Shown piece by piece: positions 11,523-22,124 of a DNA stretch of 64,000 bases. The position numbers and the translations under genes are program-made. Every line of letters starts with the position of its first letter. Position 1 is the first letter of the stretch. The notes beneath the pieces are model-generated. The model had not been told where the DNA came from and made no database searches. It was given only the letters and a program-made list of their open reading frames with translations. Location: assembly GCA_026936325.1 (NCBI GenBank), contig JAPTHN010000011.1, forward strand, positions 39,156,629 through 39,220,628. The letters run 5' to 3'. Source of the stretch: Platynereis dumerilii. Taxonomy: Eukaryota; Annelida; Polychaeta; Phyllodocida; Nereididae.

Positions 11523-11785
11523 CCTCGAGGTTCTCCTCTTCTAAAGGTTCGCCTCTTCTCATGGTTCTCCTCTTCTCAAGGTTCTCCTCTTCTGCTCGAT
11601 CTTCTCCTATTTTCCTCAAGGTTCTCCCCTTGTCCTCCCAGGTTCTCCTCTTTTCCTCAAGGTTCTCCTCTTTCCCCAAGGTTCCCTTCTTCTTAAGGTT
11701 CCCTTCTTCTCAAGGTTCTTCTAAGGGTTTCCTACTCTCCTCAAGGTTCTGCTCAAGGTTCTCCACAAGGTTCTCTTCTTCTCAA
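11523..11785. repeat. Pyrimidine-rich minisatellite
   Basis: Degenerate tandem copies of a unit of about 17-20 bp with consensus close to AAGGTTCTCCTCTTCTC. Units vary in length and sequence. It begins about 50 bp beyond the 5' end of the truncated LINE. Confidence 0.8.
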
Positions 11786-12180
11786 ACCAAGAGAAATAAA
11801 ATGATGAGACAGTGCATTTGGAGAGCACAGACTTTAAATGTAAATCTATATGACTGGATTGTCTTCAGTTTATTGGGTATGCCATGTAAATGGAAGTGAT
11901 CTCGTTTTTACAGCTGCTTGCAGCCTGTATTGCAGGAGGAATTTTCAATAAGCCTCTGACCATATAGGAAGTCGCACTATTTCACCTATCACTTTGAAAC
12001 TTAGTATACAGTCTCAATATAATTTTATCTTGCTTCCATCAACTTTTGGTGAACTTCTGTGACATTAAACTTTTTATTTACGAAACTAAAATGTTCGTTT
12101 TTGGCGGGAATTTCAAATGACCAGCTGCAGTGAAACCAGCACCAACAGCAGCAGTCAGATCCAGTGTTTGCAGGATCAAT
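11786..12180. other. No gene recognised
   Basis: Unique-looking sequence between two repeat tracts; nothing assignable. Confidence 0.4.
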
Positions 12181-12300
12181 AGAAAGAATGAAGGAAGGAA
12201 GGTGTGAAGCAACGAAGGAATGAAGGAATGAATGAAGGAAGGAAAAAAGGAAGGAAAGTAGGAAGGAAAAAAGGGAGGGGGAGGAAGGGAGGGCGGAAGG
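12181..12300. repeat. (GGAA)n-like polypurine repeat
   Basis: Degenerate GAAGGAAG tandem repeat, almost purely purine on the plus strand, leading into the adjacent GATA array. Confidence 0.88.
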
Positions 12301-12315
12301 ATATACATGTACATG

Positions 12316-12317
<2 letters not shown>

Positions 12318-12352
<35 letters not shown>

Positions 12353-12384
12353 GGATATAGATAGATAGATGGATATAGATGGAT

Positions 12385-12430
<46 letters not shown>
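12318..12430. repeat. (GATA)n microsatellite
   Basis: About 110 bp of GATA tetranucleotides with a few GGATATA interruptions. Confidence 0.93.
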
Positions 12431-15110
12431 TGATACTAAGTCTATCTACAAGCAGCTGTTAAAGTGCTTGCACGTTATTTTTGGAAATTTTCTGTACATC
12501 GATTTGAAGGTGTCAGCTTCCATGAGCTTCCACTGGGCGTTCCTTTGTTTGGTCTACAGTTTATCTCTTTCTGGAGTATCCTCTGTAATTACATATCATC
12601 TTTCATACAGGGCTATCCTTTTAAATCTGCTTTCTGGGGAGTGTGATTTGATGGGACTCTCAGAAATGACGCAACACATTTTCTTCTGTTTGATGGGGAG
12701 GATATGTAAGTAAAATCGATGGAGGGATTAAGTGGGATATTTTTGAGGACTTGTGACTGTGTGATCCGTTGTGTGCTGTTGGTGTATATGAAACTTGGCT
12801 GTGTTCCATCAGCCACAGATTGACATCCAATATATGGAATGTGAAAATCGCATTATAAGCTAGACTAGTGTGGCGTTTTTGTATTAAAATTTGATGTCTG
12901 GATTAGCTGTAGGGTGTAGCACTCTGAGCCCATCTAGGATGGAGCTTTGAATTATAAGCCCCTTTGTTGAAAAAAAGTAGGAAAAAGCAGTGCACTCTCT
13001 CTCTCTCTTGTTTATCAAAGTGATCATATATTCAGAGTATATGCCTTAAAATGCTTCTATATCTAAATATCTTAAAATGCTGTTGTATCTAAATATCTTT
13101 GAAATATAGCCTTATATATGGTGTATGTTACAATGTGATTAAGTGAGAATGGTTTGGAGTATCCTTGGTTACCCTGTATCAAAGCCTTTCAAAGGTGCTT
13201 TCAAATTCTTAATTTACAAAATTTTGTATCTATTTCAACATGTATTTGAACAATTCCTGTGAAAGTTATTACTATTTAGATAACATTTTATCAACCAATA
13301 TATTGCTTTCTACTTGTTTCGCCACTGCGAAACATGATATAGTAATCGGTTAACCATCTTAATTGGGTGCCTTTCTGAAATTAGCTACACCCAGATTTGT
13401 GGCTGATGTATATCAACTGCATATTGAATTGCAGAATTGCTTAATGTGAGAAAACTTAAAAGAAACATGCAAGTTCAATGTGTTTTTGTGAAAGAAATTG
13501 CTCACTGGATCACTGACGAATACTGCAGTGAGAAAGGAAAATTGTAGAAGATAAGCTTGACAGCATGGTAACTTTACTAATTATGTGTCCTTCTAACAAT
13601 ATCATTCCATGGATATGCATTATGCCAGGCTAAAATGGATTTTAATTTAGTCATGCATGGATGTACTTTGATAGTTTCTGTGTTATATTTTGAGAGATAT
13701 AATGCCCTGGGTGAGGGAGAATGCATTGATCAATTCTTTCTCTTTAAAAGGCTGTTCCACACCCAACCCAGCCATCTGGAAACTGCTATGCGATTATCAA
13801 GGTCCACTGCTTGGCAATAGTCTTTTGTTCTCCTCTCCTCTCATGCTCAGAGAAACAAGATGTTTGTTTTATTGCGTGCTCTCTGAGCAATGTGCAAGAA
13901 CTACAAAATGTGGTGACCCTCAACTTCTCATAACTGCCCAGTGCCCAGCAACTGACCAAGAAAGGCCAACCAACAATCTTGCATGTCTATAAGGATTGTA
14001 CTGCAAATGAGTCTGTTGTACTCTTTGTACGTTCAGTTCAATTCAACGGCATGCATTGTACTTCGAAACCCTGGGAAAATACTGTCTTTCTTCTCTATAT
14101 ATTTTTTAACCTGTCTGCATTGTCTTCGAAAAAGCAGAGCTATTGCCATCGCTCAGTCGTCGACTTCATCATTGTCGGCGTCTGCATCATTACCGGTGTT
14201 GTCGTTGTTCGCTGTTGCCCAGTTAAGATAAATTTGTGTAAATGCCCACTCGGGTGCCCACTGTGATCTTAGTAAGTCACTTAAGAGGCGTGTAACTAAA
14301 TCTTGGTTGAGAGATTTGCTTTTTGGGATCATGAGCATTCGGAGAAGTCCTAGATTTTCTTTTATTCCACTAATTCTATGGCTTGTTTCAATCTTTATTT
14401 ATTTCATTCCTTCTTATATCAGTCCCTGTGAGAAACAAAGAAAGAACCCTAGATTAAGAAAGTGACTGATCAATGGCTATTATGTCTTGGTGCTTGTTAA
14501 AATGGGATAAGTTCTGATAGCATGTCTGGAAGAAGTGTTGGCCTAATAATTGAGGTAATTTGCTTCAGTTGCTAAAGACTTGATCACAATGAAGCAAGGT
14601 GAAAGCATGACCATGTAAATATTAAGTTGGACAGTGGAGATAATATACCTGGTAGTCCCTAAGAGCTCCTGAGAAGATGGACAGGCAGATGAACTAAATT
14701 GTCTCCAGAGGCTGGAGCAGTCAACCTGTTTCTCAGGCAAAAAAATCTATGGGAGCACCCAGTAAGGAGGACCCAGTTGGAGGCCCAGTTAGGAGGTGGC
14801 AATTACCATATAGTTGCTTTTGCGTTAGTTGCCTGGGGCTAAGAAAAGCTCTGCGATTTAAGGAGTTAGGGGAAGAGTGTAGATTGCTTTTACCAGCCAC
14901 TTCAGTGCACTTCATGTCCCTCCATGGAAGCTTCTGCCAAGCAATGTCTTGCACAGCCATGGCCATTAGACATTGAATTAATGGCAACAGCCTGGACACT
15001 TGGCAATTACTTCTAACAAGACACTGACATGATGCCAGCATGATGCTAGACACATGCTTCAGACATGCTCCTAATTTGGGCCATCCATGCATGGAGCTAA
15101 AGGCAGGCCT
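12431..15110. other. Gene-poor stretch
   Basis: No supportable gene. A short direct duplication (CTTAAAATGCT with TATCTAAATATCTT) is seen at 13044-13105, and a CT dinucleotide run at about 12996-13008. The remaining open frames are short and unremarkable. Confidence 0.4.
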
Positions 15111-15118
15111 AGAGCTGC

Positions 15119-15140
15119 CACGTGATCGATTGTGACGTCA
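15119..15140. promoter_or_regulatory. E-box and CRE-like sites
   Basis: A CACGTG E-box (15119-15124) is followed nine bases later by a perfect TGACGTCA cAMP-response element (15133-15140). They lie about 40 bp before an ATG that opens a 67-codon frame (15179-15381). CpG-containing sites are rare in this CpG-poor window, so the pair could mark a promoter. There is no TATA box and the frame matches nothing I know, so this is only a candidate. Confidence 0.3.
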
Positions 15141-17469
15141 TCATAGTTAGGCAGTTATTGTCATTTGGGGTAAAATTATGGCCGTCTCATTGTGCATGCT
15201 AGATATTGTGAGGCTGTTGTTGTTATTACGAAATGAGTGCATTTATTCCTTGTCCATTTACATCCAGTTGCACAGCATTGATCCTGACTTGGCCTGGAAC
15301 CAACTGCATGTTTCTGATAGTCCTCTAATTGAAGTGGATGAGAAAATAATGATGAGCAAAAGAAAGAGGCTCAGATTATAGTAATTATTGGGCAAATGCC
15401 CATTGTGTGCAATATTATGGACATGGTATTGTCTCTAGCTGAGTTTAGTTATTTAATGAGGTTGGAACAACCAGGATGAAAAAATGTGACAAATGCCAAG
15501 CCAAATTTTGGTCAATATTTCGACAAAATTCATGAACCTTTTTGATTTAAGCTGCTATTTTTCTTCTTTTTTGAAGTTTCTAACAAAATTTGGCGATGGA
15601 TGAACTATGAAAAGTAAATGCTGCGCTTAACTGAATGACAAGATGATATTTTCTCGGCTAAGTCGGCCTAACAGAAATGAACATCTGTTAATTCCTGTAT
15701 CACTTCGCTGTGTTGTAGATGCAGTCAATCTTCTGCTAATACTGCGATCAAAAGTATAAGAAAACTTGATCCTGGCCTGATCCCAGGGGTTCAGAAGAAA
15801 TTCAAATAATTGTTTAAACAGATAGCCCCCTGGTGATATAGGCTTGTTTAGCCACCTGGTGGAAGTGTCTTGATGCAAAGGTAGTAGCCCAATAGTAGGA
15901 GGGGTAGAAAAACAGCAGGGTATGTGATTGTATTGCTGCATACCTCTTTGATAGGGTGTCACATATCTGGGGGTGAGTCTGCCCAGGGACTTCAGTTATG
16001 TTGTGTTTAGGATTGGCAAGCTCCAGACTGGATCACACATTAGGCCGAGGAATTGGCTGAAAGAGAATGAAATACTGTTCGGATGATTCCAAAGAGGCAT
16101 AAACACTCCGTAAACAACTGTAAGACAGAACAAAAGTGGGTTTCCGTATTTTATTGGAAGGGTTTTGCATATCATGTGCCAAAAACGAGCTGCGGTATCT
16201 TGTGAAAAATGTCGCGCCATGCCATGATATTATGTATGTGAGTTAGAATGTACTTTTCCTGTCATCACCCTAGCTTTGCGGACGAAAGGTAACAGAAGTG
16301 TCCATTCTTTCCATACTTTGGAGAACCCTATACATTTTCCTGTAGGGGTGAACTGGACTGTTTATAGTACTGCAATTTTGGGAAGGACAGGAATGGGTTT
16401 TCAGTGGTTGATTGAGCTTCAGGTAAACAGGAGATCAGAGTCAATCTTAGATAAAAGCCCTGGATTGCTCTGAGCAGGTGAGGTGTCAGATTAGGACAGA
16501 GAAGTCAGGTCAAGCCAGAGGTGCTCGGTCTACCACAAGGGAGTGTGTTATGGCCAATTGTTTACAATGCTGGGCTGGGTGGCTATCTGCTGCACATCCT
16601 TGTCCTTCATCTGAGATCATGGGCAGGATTAGGCTGGTTTCAGGTTGCAAGGGGTCCAGGTGCACCGCCCTATCTGCCCTGAATGGCTGTGTGGCAGTCC
16701 ATATACCCTCATACCCCCTGCTTCCAACCCCTGCTGTTGCCCAGCATCCATCCGTCTGGCCACTCACCCCTCATTTCTAGGGTTGCTTACTGGGGTGGAT
16801 GGTCTGTCAGAGTAGTCAGTGGCTCTTCAAATGAGACATCTCAATCTGACCAGCCTGCCCAGACAGAGGATCATCCGAGGATGAATGTCAAGTTTTTTGT
16901 GAAGTTTTTCTGTGGGGCTGTTATGCTGTGCTTCTTTGTTGGATGCTGAAGAGTGTACAAAGCGGTTATTGGGTATGATTATGATTCCGGTGACGTTTCA
17001 GCTTAATTCGCAAAATCAGTGCACTCGGAAACAAATCTGGCAACACGTACATCGCATAGTTAAACGAGAATGGATTTGTGGTTTATCACATCATTCGCAC
17101 ATCATTCGCAAATCATGAAATGTGTCATAATAACACGCTAAAGTAAATAACGGAATGTTTACAAAACTACAGGAAATTTAGTGAGAAAATATTTATAGGT
17201 TCATATAAGCCATGATCTGTATTCTCTATGAGTCAAGCTCTCTCACTATATAGCCCTTACTATCAAGAAGGCAGTTGCTTATCATCAACCAATCCACCTT
17301 TTTTCTGTTTGGCCAAAAGCCTGGACCAAGCCTGTCTGCTTTTCTCGTCTATTTCCCATCTGATCCTTCCTTTGCCCGGCAGTGGCCCTGTGCAATATGG
17401 TTTTCTGTCAGTTCGTTTATTCTCGCATCAATGGCTGTTTCCTGGCGATTGCTTGCACTTAACGCACTC
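15141..17469. other. Gene-poor stretch
   Basis: No gene can be supported. Frames open on both strands around 16478-16780 look like chance, with no motif or splice context. Confidence 0.4.
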
Positions 17470-17587
17470 ACTTCCGGTCTAGTAGCCACGTGATCAGTCA
17501 CATGACCAGTCACATCACATGATCAGTCACGTGGGATTTGCCTCAAGGTCATTAGAGGTCATAGTGATCCACATCTGTCCCGGAAGT
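17470..17587. promoter_or_regulatory. Candidate regulatory cluster: ETS, E-boxes, DR4
   Basis: ACTTCCGG (17470-17477) and CCGGAAGT (17580-17587) are ETS-type sites in opposite orientation bracketing the cluster. Between them lie two CACGTG E-boxes (17487-17492 and 17528-17533) with CACATG variants and repeated GATCAGTCA between. Then come two AGGTCA half-sites (17546-17551 and 17556-17561) separated by exactly four bases, a DR4 nuclear-receptor arrangement. This density of consensus sites is unlike the surrounding sequence. No transcript start or exon is evident, so an enhancer or unannotated promoter is inferred only. Confidence 0.4.
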
Positions 17588-18997
17588 TAAGGAGCCCATA
17601 CTGCAGAGACGGGAACTGGTGACATAACATTCGTCTGCTTCCGTTGGTTATGAATTTTATTGGTGGTTTTTCAATCATGACAACATTAAGGCTATAGCAA
17701 TATTTTTACTTCGATCTCAATTTGTTTATAATAATACAATTAAAATGTCAAAGTAGAACATTTATCAGTGTTCCCGAGATGTAGAGGCCTTCATGTATGC
17801 AGGTTGACCTTCGGGGAAGTGTCTTCATGCAAGTTCAGAAGGAACGTTCAAGTCTTGCTCAGGAGGTCCCTTCTGGACAACATCTCTCTACTTTAAATCA
17901 TCGAAGAAATGCCCCACAAACACAAAAAATAAGATAACTTATATCTGTAGGCAACTTCATTCAACTAGCAAACAAATTAATTGCTCTAAAAACTCTTTAG
18001 CCTTCAGATATGTTATACTTGTACACCTCATGACAACCAACAATCACCAATTCGATGTCGTCGCCAAATGACCCCCAACTCCTTTTCCACCTGCATCTCT
18101 CAACTCAGTCTCCTGTGATGAGTGATGCCCTGGGACTAATGCAGAACTGTTAGGTGCAGAGATGCTTTCCTGATGTCAAAGCATAATCCTGAGAAATGGG
18201 TGGCTGGCACTCACTGATGCTGTTGCTGCTGCTGCTTCTGGTTGTGGAGCATCTGTACAAATGATGTGATGCCTTACAAGGTCAAATGCAAGGTTGTACA
18301 ATCTGTGTGTTTGTGCACCTATGTGATTCTATGTATAATTGTATGTGCATGTAAAGGTTTTTGTTTCAAGGTTATTACTTACAGCTGTGTTACCGTCGAC
18401 GAATGTCAAGTGCTTGTAGAATTGGACTGAAATGTTCCTTGTGAGGTCATACGCCTATCCATGCCGTGTTGTTCTCTCTGACTCATAAGCCATTTGTGAG
18501 GTCACACTGTAAACTAGCAATGCTTACAAAGCAAGTCACCAACTGAGTATCACTGAGGTCACAAGTTCCTCCATGACCCATTGACAGTTCATTCCAATGC
18601 AATGGAGAGGGTCTGTTGTGAGGTCATTGATGTACATGCACTAGCAGCTGAAAGTAAGTATTCATCATTTAGGTAGTAGATAATGAAATTTCATTGTGCC
18701 TTTTTGTTGCTAATTCTCTTACACATTCAGGCAGCTCAACTTTCTAATGGTAAGGCATTTCACTTTTGAGATGGCCAAACTTAACTTTCTACAGTCAGTC
18801 TTGGGCTACATAACTCACAGAAAGTGAGTGTAGCAACTTTAAAGTTGAAAACATGTTGTCCACTTTGAATTTCCCAAGTAACTTTGTAAGCAGTATCCTG
18901 TATTTATAGTCATGATGCATGCAGCCTGAATGAAGCGAATGATGCTCTTTTGAAGTTGATTGCTTCCTAAACCTCAAGCCTCTCTGAGCAGTCTTAC
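17588..18997. other. No gene recognised
   Basis: No supported coding sequence. A short GCT-rich stretch lies near 18218-18242. The TAA at 18998-19000 is the left target duplication of the Harbinger transposon. Confidence 0.4.
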
Positions 18998-19000
18998 TAA

Positions 19001-19600
19001 TGGCTAGTTCTCACGACGGCGATTTGAGAGCGACGCATCAAGAGAAGTCATTTCTTGGAAGGTTGTGGCGTAGAACGTTGGTTTTGGCACATTACGTAAT
19101 CAATTAGTGTCATGTGCGACGCTTAAAGTTAGTAGCCGCGGTGAGTCTTGAGGTGTCCGCGGCGCTTCTTAAGCTTTCTTCGCCGCGTTACGCCTCTCTT
19201 TCCTCAGCGCAGTTCCAAACAGACGCGTCGCACTTTGTTTTGGAATTCGGCGAGGCTGCTTTTACTTCGCCCAATGTTGTTTCCTCTTACGCCGCTGATG
19301 GTTGTGAGGCAGCTACGTCTGAAATTGGCGACCTGCGACGCATCAGGAAACCTTCGGCGTACACCCGAGGTAAGATGCGTCGCTGAAAATGACAGCCTCG
19401 CCGAAGACTGTAAGGATGCAACGCCGCATTTAGGGACTTGTTACTGCGTAACTTGATGGTTCATCGTCGCACATGCATTCATAAAGCGCCGAGGACATTA
19501 CAGGCGCGTCGATGCTGACCTTCTTCGTCGTCCTTGCCTTAAGCAGCGACGAAGGTCTCTTAAGCATCGACGAACGTCTGTTGTTGCAGCGCTGCGGCAA
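19001..19600. repeat. Left TIR and subterminal GCGACGC repeats
   Basis: After the terminal repeat the first 600 bp are CpG-rich. GCGACGC occurs at 19030, 19116 and 19335 and its complement at 19378, with many one-base variants such as GACGCGTCG at 19222. The right subterminal region has the same motif. Such repeated subterminal motifs are commonly transposase-binding sites in DNA transposons; here that is inference. Confidence 0.65.
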
Positions 19601-19637
19601 AGTGTGTTTCGCTGCTGCAGGAGTCACTTTTGGTCAT

Positions 19638-19645
19638 TATAAAAA
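19638..19645 (+). promoter_or_regulatory. TATA box of the transposase gene
   Basis: TATAAAAA about 80 bp before the transposase ATG at 19724, in the right orientation. The predicted start would lie near 19668-19675, giving a 5' leader of about 50 nt with no upstream ATG except one in CAATGAG near 19689. Confidence 0.7.
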
Positions 19646-19723
19646 GGGACACAGAGGACCTCCTTGCTTCATTTGCTGATTGCCCTTCAATGAGAACACA
19701 ACGACTGCCTACTGAACATATGC

Positions 19724-20998
19724 ATGATGAATGAAGAAGAAATTATTGTTGTGGCTGGTGCTGCTGCTGTTGCTATCGGAGCTGTCTATTTGAGACAGAG
19801 GAGGAGGAGGGCCAGGAGACAGAAAAGGTGGTGGATTCGCAACTGGTTGCTGCAGAGGGAACAACATGGTCACTTCCATCAACTGCTGCCTGAACTGCAA
19901 GTGCGTGACGTGTCCGGCTACTACAACTACACTAGAATGCCCCCTGCCATCTTTGCTGAAATCCTGGAAGCTGTTGGACCACTCATCGCTAAGCAAGACA
20001 CCAACATGAGGAGGGCTTTGGAACCTGGTCTGAAGTTGGCTATCACCCTGCGGTACATGGCAACAGGAAACAGCTACAAGTCCCTAGCTTATGCTTTCCG
20101 TGTGGCACCCAACACCATCTGCAACTTCATCCCTGAGGTCTGCCTTGCCATCGTTCATGCCTTCGAAAGACAGCTGGCACTACCCACACAGCCTGAAAGA
20201 TGGAAGGAGATAGCCAAGGCTTTTGAGACGAAATGGAACTTGCCCAACTGCATTGGAGCTCTGGATGGCAAGCACGTCGCAATCCGATGTCCCAAGGCTG
20301 CAGGCTCCTTGTTCTACAACTACAAGGGATTTCACTCCATTGTCCTGATGGCCCTCGTTGATGCCAACTACAAGTTCATCTATGTGCAGGCTGGCTGTCA
20401 AGGAAGTGCATCTGATGGCGGCGTCTTCAGGGACACAGTACTTCGACAACTCCTGGACGAGGAAGATCTAGGCCTACCACCTCCAGAACCTCTACCTGGC
20501 ACAGAAGACAATCCTTTCCCATATTACATCGTGGGTGACGAGGCATTTCCCCTGAAGACATGGCTGCTCAAACCAGTGCCAAGAAAGAACCTTGACATTC
20601 CTTCCAGAGTCTACAATTACAGGATTTCAAGAGCCAGGAGAGTGGTGGAGAATGCCTTCGGTCTGCTGTCAAACAGGTTCAGATGCTTCCTGACCACCAT
20701 GCCCCAACGACCTACAAGAGTGACATACATCACAATGGCTGCTTGTGTTCTACACAACATTCTGCGAGACAGAGTAGGCGTCCACCATGCCCGTGACAAT
20801 GAAGTGATGGACAGAGAAGATCCACAGACACATGACGTCACTGAAGGAGTTTGGAGGGGAGACCGTCAATTAGGAGACCTAGGAGAACCACTTCGACACG
20901 GAAATGCCTCCAGAGATGCCAAGGCTGCTCGAGACTACCTACGTGACTGGGTCAACAGTCCGGCAGGAAGTGTCCCTTGGCAGTTGGAGAAAATCTGA
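19724..20998 (+). CDS. PIF/Harbinger transposase (HARBI1-like, DDE superfamily)
   Basis: A 424-residue intact protein, typical in length for Harbinger transposases, which cut the element at its TIRs and insert it at TWA-like targets in the nucleus. A basic segment (RQRRRRARRQKR, residues 24-35) could be a nuclear signal. A helix-turn-helix-like region (about 103-145, LAITLRYMATGNSYKSLA) precedes the nuclease core. Candidate catalytic residues are D181 (GALDGKH), D272 (VGDEAFPL) and E309 (RRVVENAFG), with the conserved S-D-G at 230-232 between. The N-terminal MMNEEE start follows a TATA box at a sensible distance and has no better upstream ATG in frame. The stop is followed 29 nt later by a histone-like stem-loop. 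No disruption is visible, so the enzyme is probably functional. The domesticated host gene HARBI1 is excluded because TIRs and target duplications surround it. Confidence 0.95.
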   Translation: MMNEEEIIVVAGAAAVAIGAVYLRQRRRRARRQKRWWIRNWLLQREQHGHFHQLLPELQVRDVSGYYNYTRMPPAIFAEILEAVGPLIAKQDTNMRRALEPGLKLAITLRYMATGNSYKSLAYAFRVAPNTICNFIPEVCLAIVHAFERQLALPTQPERWKEIAKAFETKWNLPNCIGALDGKHVAIRCPKAAGSLFYNYKGFHSIVLMALVDANYKFIYVQAGCQGSASDGGVFRDTVLRQLLDEEDLGLPPPEPLPGTEDNPFPYYIVGDEAFPLKTWLLKPVPRKNLDIPSRVYNYRISRARRVVENAFGLLSNRFRCFLTTMPQRPTRVTYITMAACVLHNILRDRVGVHHARDNEVMDREDPQTHDVTEGVWRGDRQLGDLGEPLRHGNASRDAKAARDYLRDWVNSPAGSVPWQLEKI

Positions 20999-21009
20999 AG
21001 AAGATGCAT

Positions 21010-21096
21010 TCAAAACAACAAACCCCAGGTCCTTTTAAGGGCCACCAAATCCTCCCAATTGAGCTGGCCATGTACACATCCTATGTTGACAAAACA
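21010..21096. repeat. Left arm of inverted 3'-flank duplication
   Basis: From ACAACAAA through the stem-loop to TATGTTGACAAAA this block matches the complement of 22018-22106, including CCACCAAATCCTCCCAA and the 29-base stretch starting GGCCATGTACACATC (two mismatches). The two convergent genes thus share one 3' flank type in opposite orientation. Confidence 0.8.
21028..21047 (+). terminator. Histone-type 3' stem-loop after the transposase gene
   Basis: GGTCCT-TTTA-AGGGCC followed by ACCA. The stem has six pairs (one G-T wobble) and a four-base TTTA loop, preceded by an A/C-rich flank. This fits the consensus bound by stem-loop-binding protein in replication-dependent histone mRNAs. It lies 29 nt after the stop codon, within the usual distance for histone genes. 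No AATAAA follows closely; the nearest downstream AATAAA-like sequence is in GCAATAAAAATA near 21783. Whether U7 processing occurs here is not known. Confidence 0.75.
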
Positions 21097-21133
21097 AGCC
21101 CAAAAATCAATCAATCAATCAATCCCTCCATCC

Positions 21134-21196
<63 letters not shown>
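21134..21196. repeat. (TCTA)n microsatellite inside the Harbinger element
   Basis: About 60 bp of uninterrupted TCTA, leading directly into the 152-bp tandem repeat. Confidence 0.92.
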
Positions 21197-21652
21197 CAAG
21201 TCCAATCCCTGCAAAGTGACGACAACTGCTTTTCTTTTGCTGCAGTGTATATATGTAACGAGCATTGTGTTCCATCTATCAAGCTATCTATCTATCTATC
21301 TATCTAGCTATCTATCTAGCTATCTATCAAGCTATCTATCTATCTATCCAAGTCCAATCCCTGCAAAGTGACGACAACTGCTTTTCTTTTGCTGCAGTGT
21401 ATATATGTAACGAGCATTGTGTTCCATCTATCAAGCTATCTATCTATCTATCTATCTAGCTATCTATCTAGCTATCTATCAAGCTATCTATCTATCTATC
21501 CAAGTCCAATCCCTGCAAAGTGACGACAACTGCTTTTCTTTTGCTGCAGTGTATATATGTAACGAGCATTGTGTTCCATCTATCAAGCTATCTATCTATC
21601 TATCTATCTAGCTATCTATCTAGCTAGCTATCTAGCTATCTACCTGCCACTT
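21197..21652. repeat. 152-bp tandem repeat, three copies
   Basis: Copies begin with CAAGTCCAATCCCTGC at 21197, 21349 and 21501, exactly 152 bp apart. Each has an 85-90-bp complex part followed by TCTA/AGCTA tetranucleotides. The first two are essentially identical and the third degenerates after about 21620. It lies in the interval between the two convergent genes; the open frames it contains are repeat artefacts. Confidence 0.93.
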
Positions 21653-21681
21653 GAGCTAGACAAGTGAAATTACAAAGTGAT

Positions 21682-21829
21682 GCACTTGTACTAGTGCAAC
21701 CAACCAACACAATTTTTAAAAGCAAAGCACTTGTACTAGTGCATTACATTTTAATTAAGAAATTCATGCACTTGTACTAGTGCAATAAAAATATGTTTAT
21801 ACCAAAGAATGCAGCACTTGTACTAGTGC
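21682..21829. repeat. Four near-palindromic 16-bp iterons
   Basis: GCACTTGTACTAGTGC occurs perfectly at 21682-21697, 21727-21742, 21768-21783 and 21814-21829. The 16-mer is a palindrome except for one central pair of positions, so its complement is nearly the same sequence. Start-to-start spacing is 45, 41 and 46 bp, close to four helical turns. The sequence between copies is unrelated, which argues for selection on the 16-mer. Candidate binding site of the element's own MADF protein or of a host factor. Confidence 0.8.
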
Positions 21830-22017
21830 TGCACTTGGTATGTTTTGGGGCAAAGAAAGGGGGAACTAGCACCTTGCTTTTATGAAGGTGATTACTTTTA
21901 ATGAAGGCCAGGACCGGACTTTTGTTTTGGGGGACTTTTTTTTTGGGGGACTTTTTTTTTGGGGATTGTCAACGTTTTTTTTGCTCTTTTTTGGCTCTTT
22001 TCCGTCAACACAAGCTC

Positions 22018-22106
22018 TTTTTTTTTTGTCAACATAAGATGTGTACGTGGCCTGCCCTTTTGGGAGGATTTGGTGGCCCTTAAAAGGGCCAAGGTTTTTT
22101 GTTGTC
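22018..22106. repeat. Right arm of inverted 3'-flank duplication
   Basis: Complement of the block at 21010-21096. On the minus strand it reads ACAACAAA, the stem-loop, ACCAAATCCTCCCAA, then GGCCACGTACACATC and on to TGTTGACAAAA. Confidence 0.8.
22071..22090 (-). terminator. Histone-type 3' stem-loop after the MADF gene
   Basis: On the minus strand GGCCCT-TTTA-AGGGCC then ACCA: a perfect six-pair stem with the TTTA loop and ACCA tail of metazoan histone mRNAs. It begins 34 nt after the stop codon. No AATAAA is present in the next 200 bases of the minus strand. An AAAGAGCTTG near 22010-22022 resembles the vertebrate histone downstream element but is about 50 nt away, further than usual, so it is not relied on. 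Confidence 0.8.
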
Positions 22107-22124
22107 TTTGCTGCATGTGGTCTT

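Noticed and set aside
22010-22022. AAAGAGCTTG as a U7-pairing histone downstream element for the MADF gene
   Set aside because: It lies about 50 nt beyond the stem-loop, further than in known histone genes, and is absent from the transposase gene's flank.
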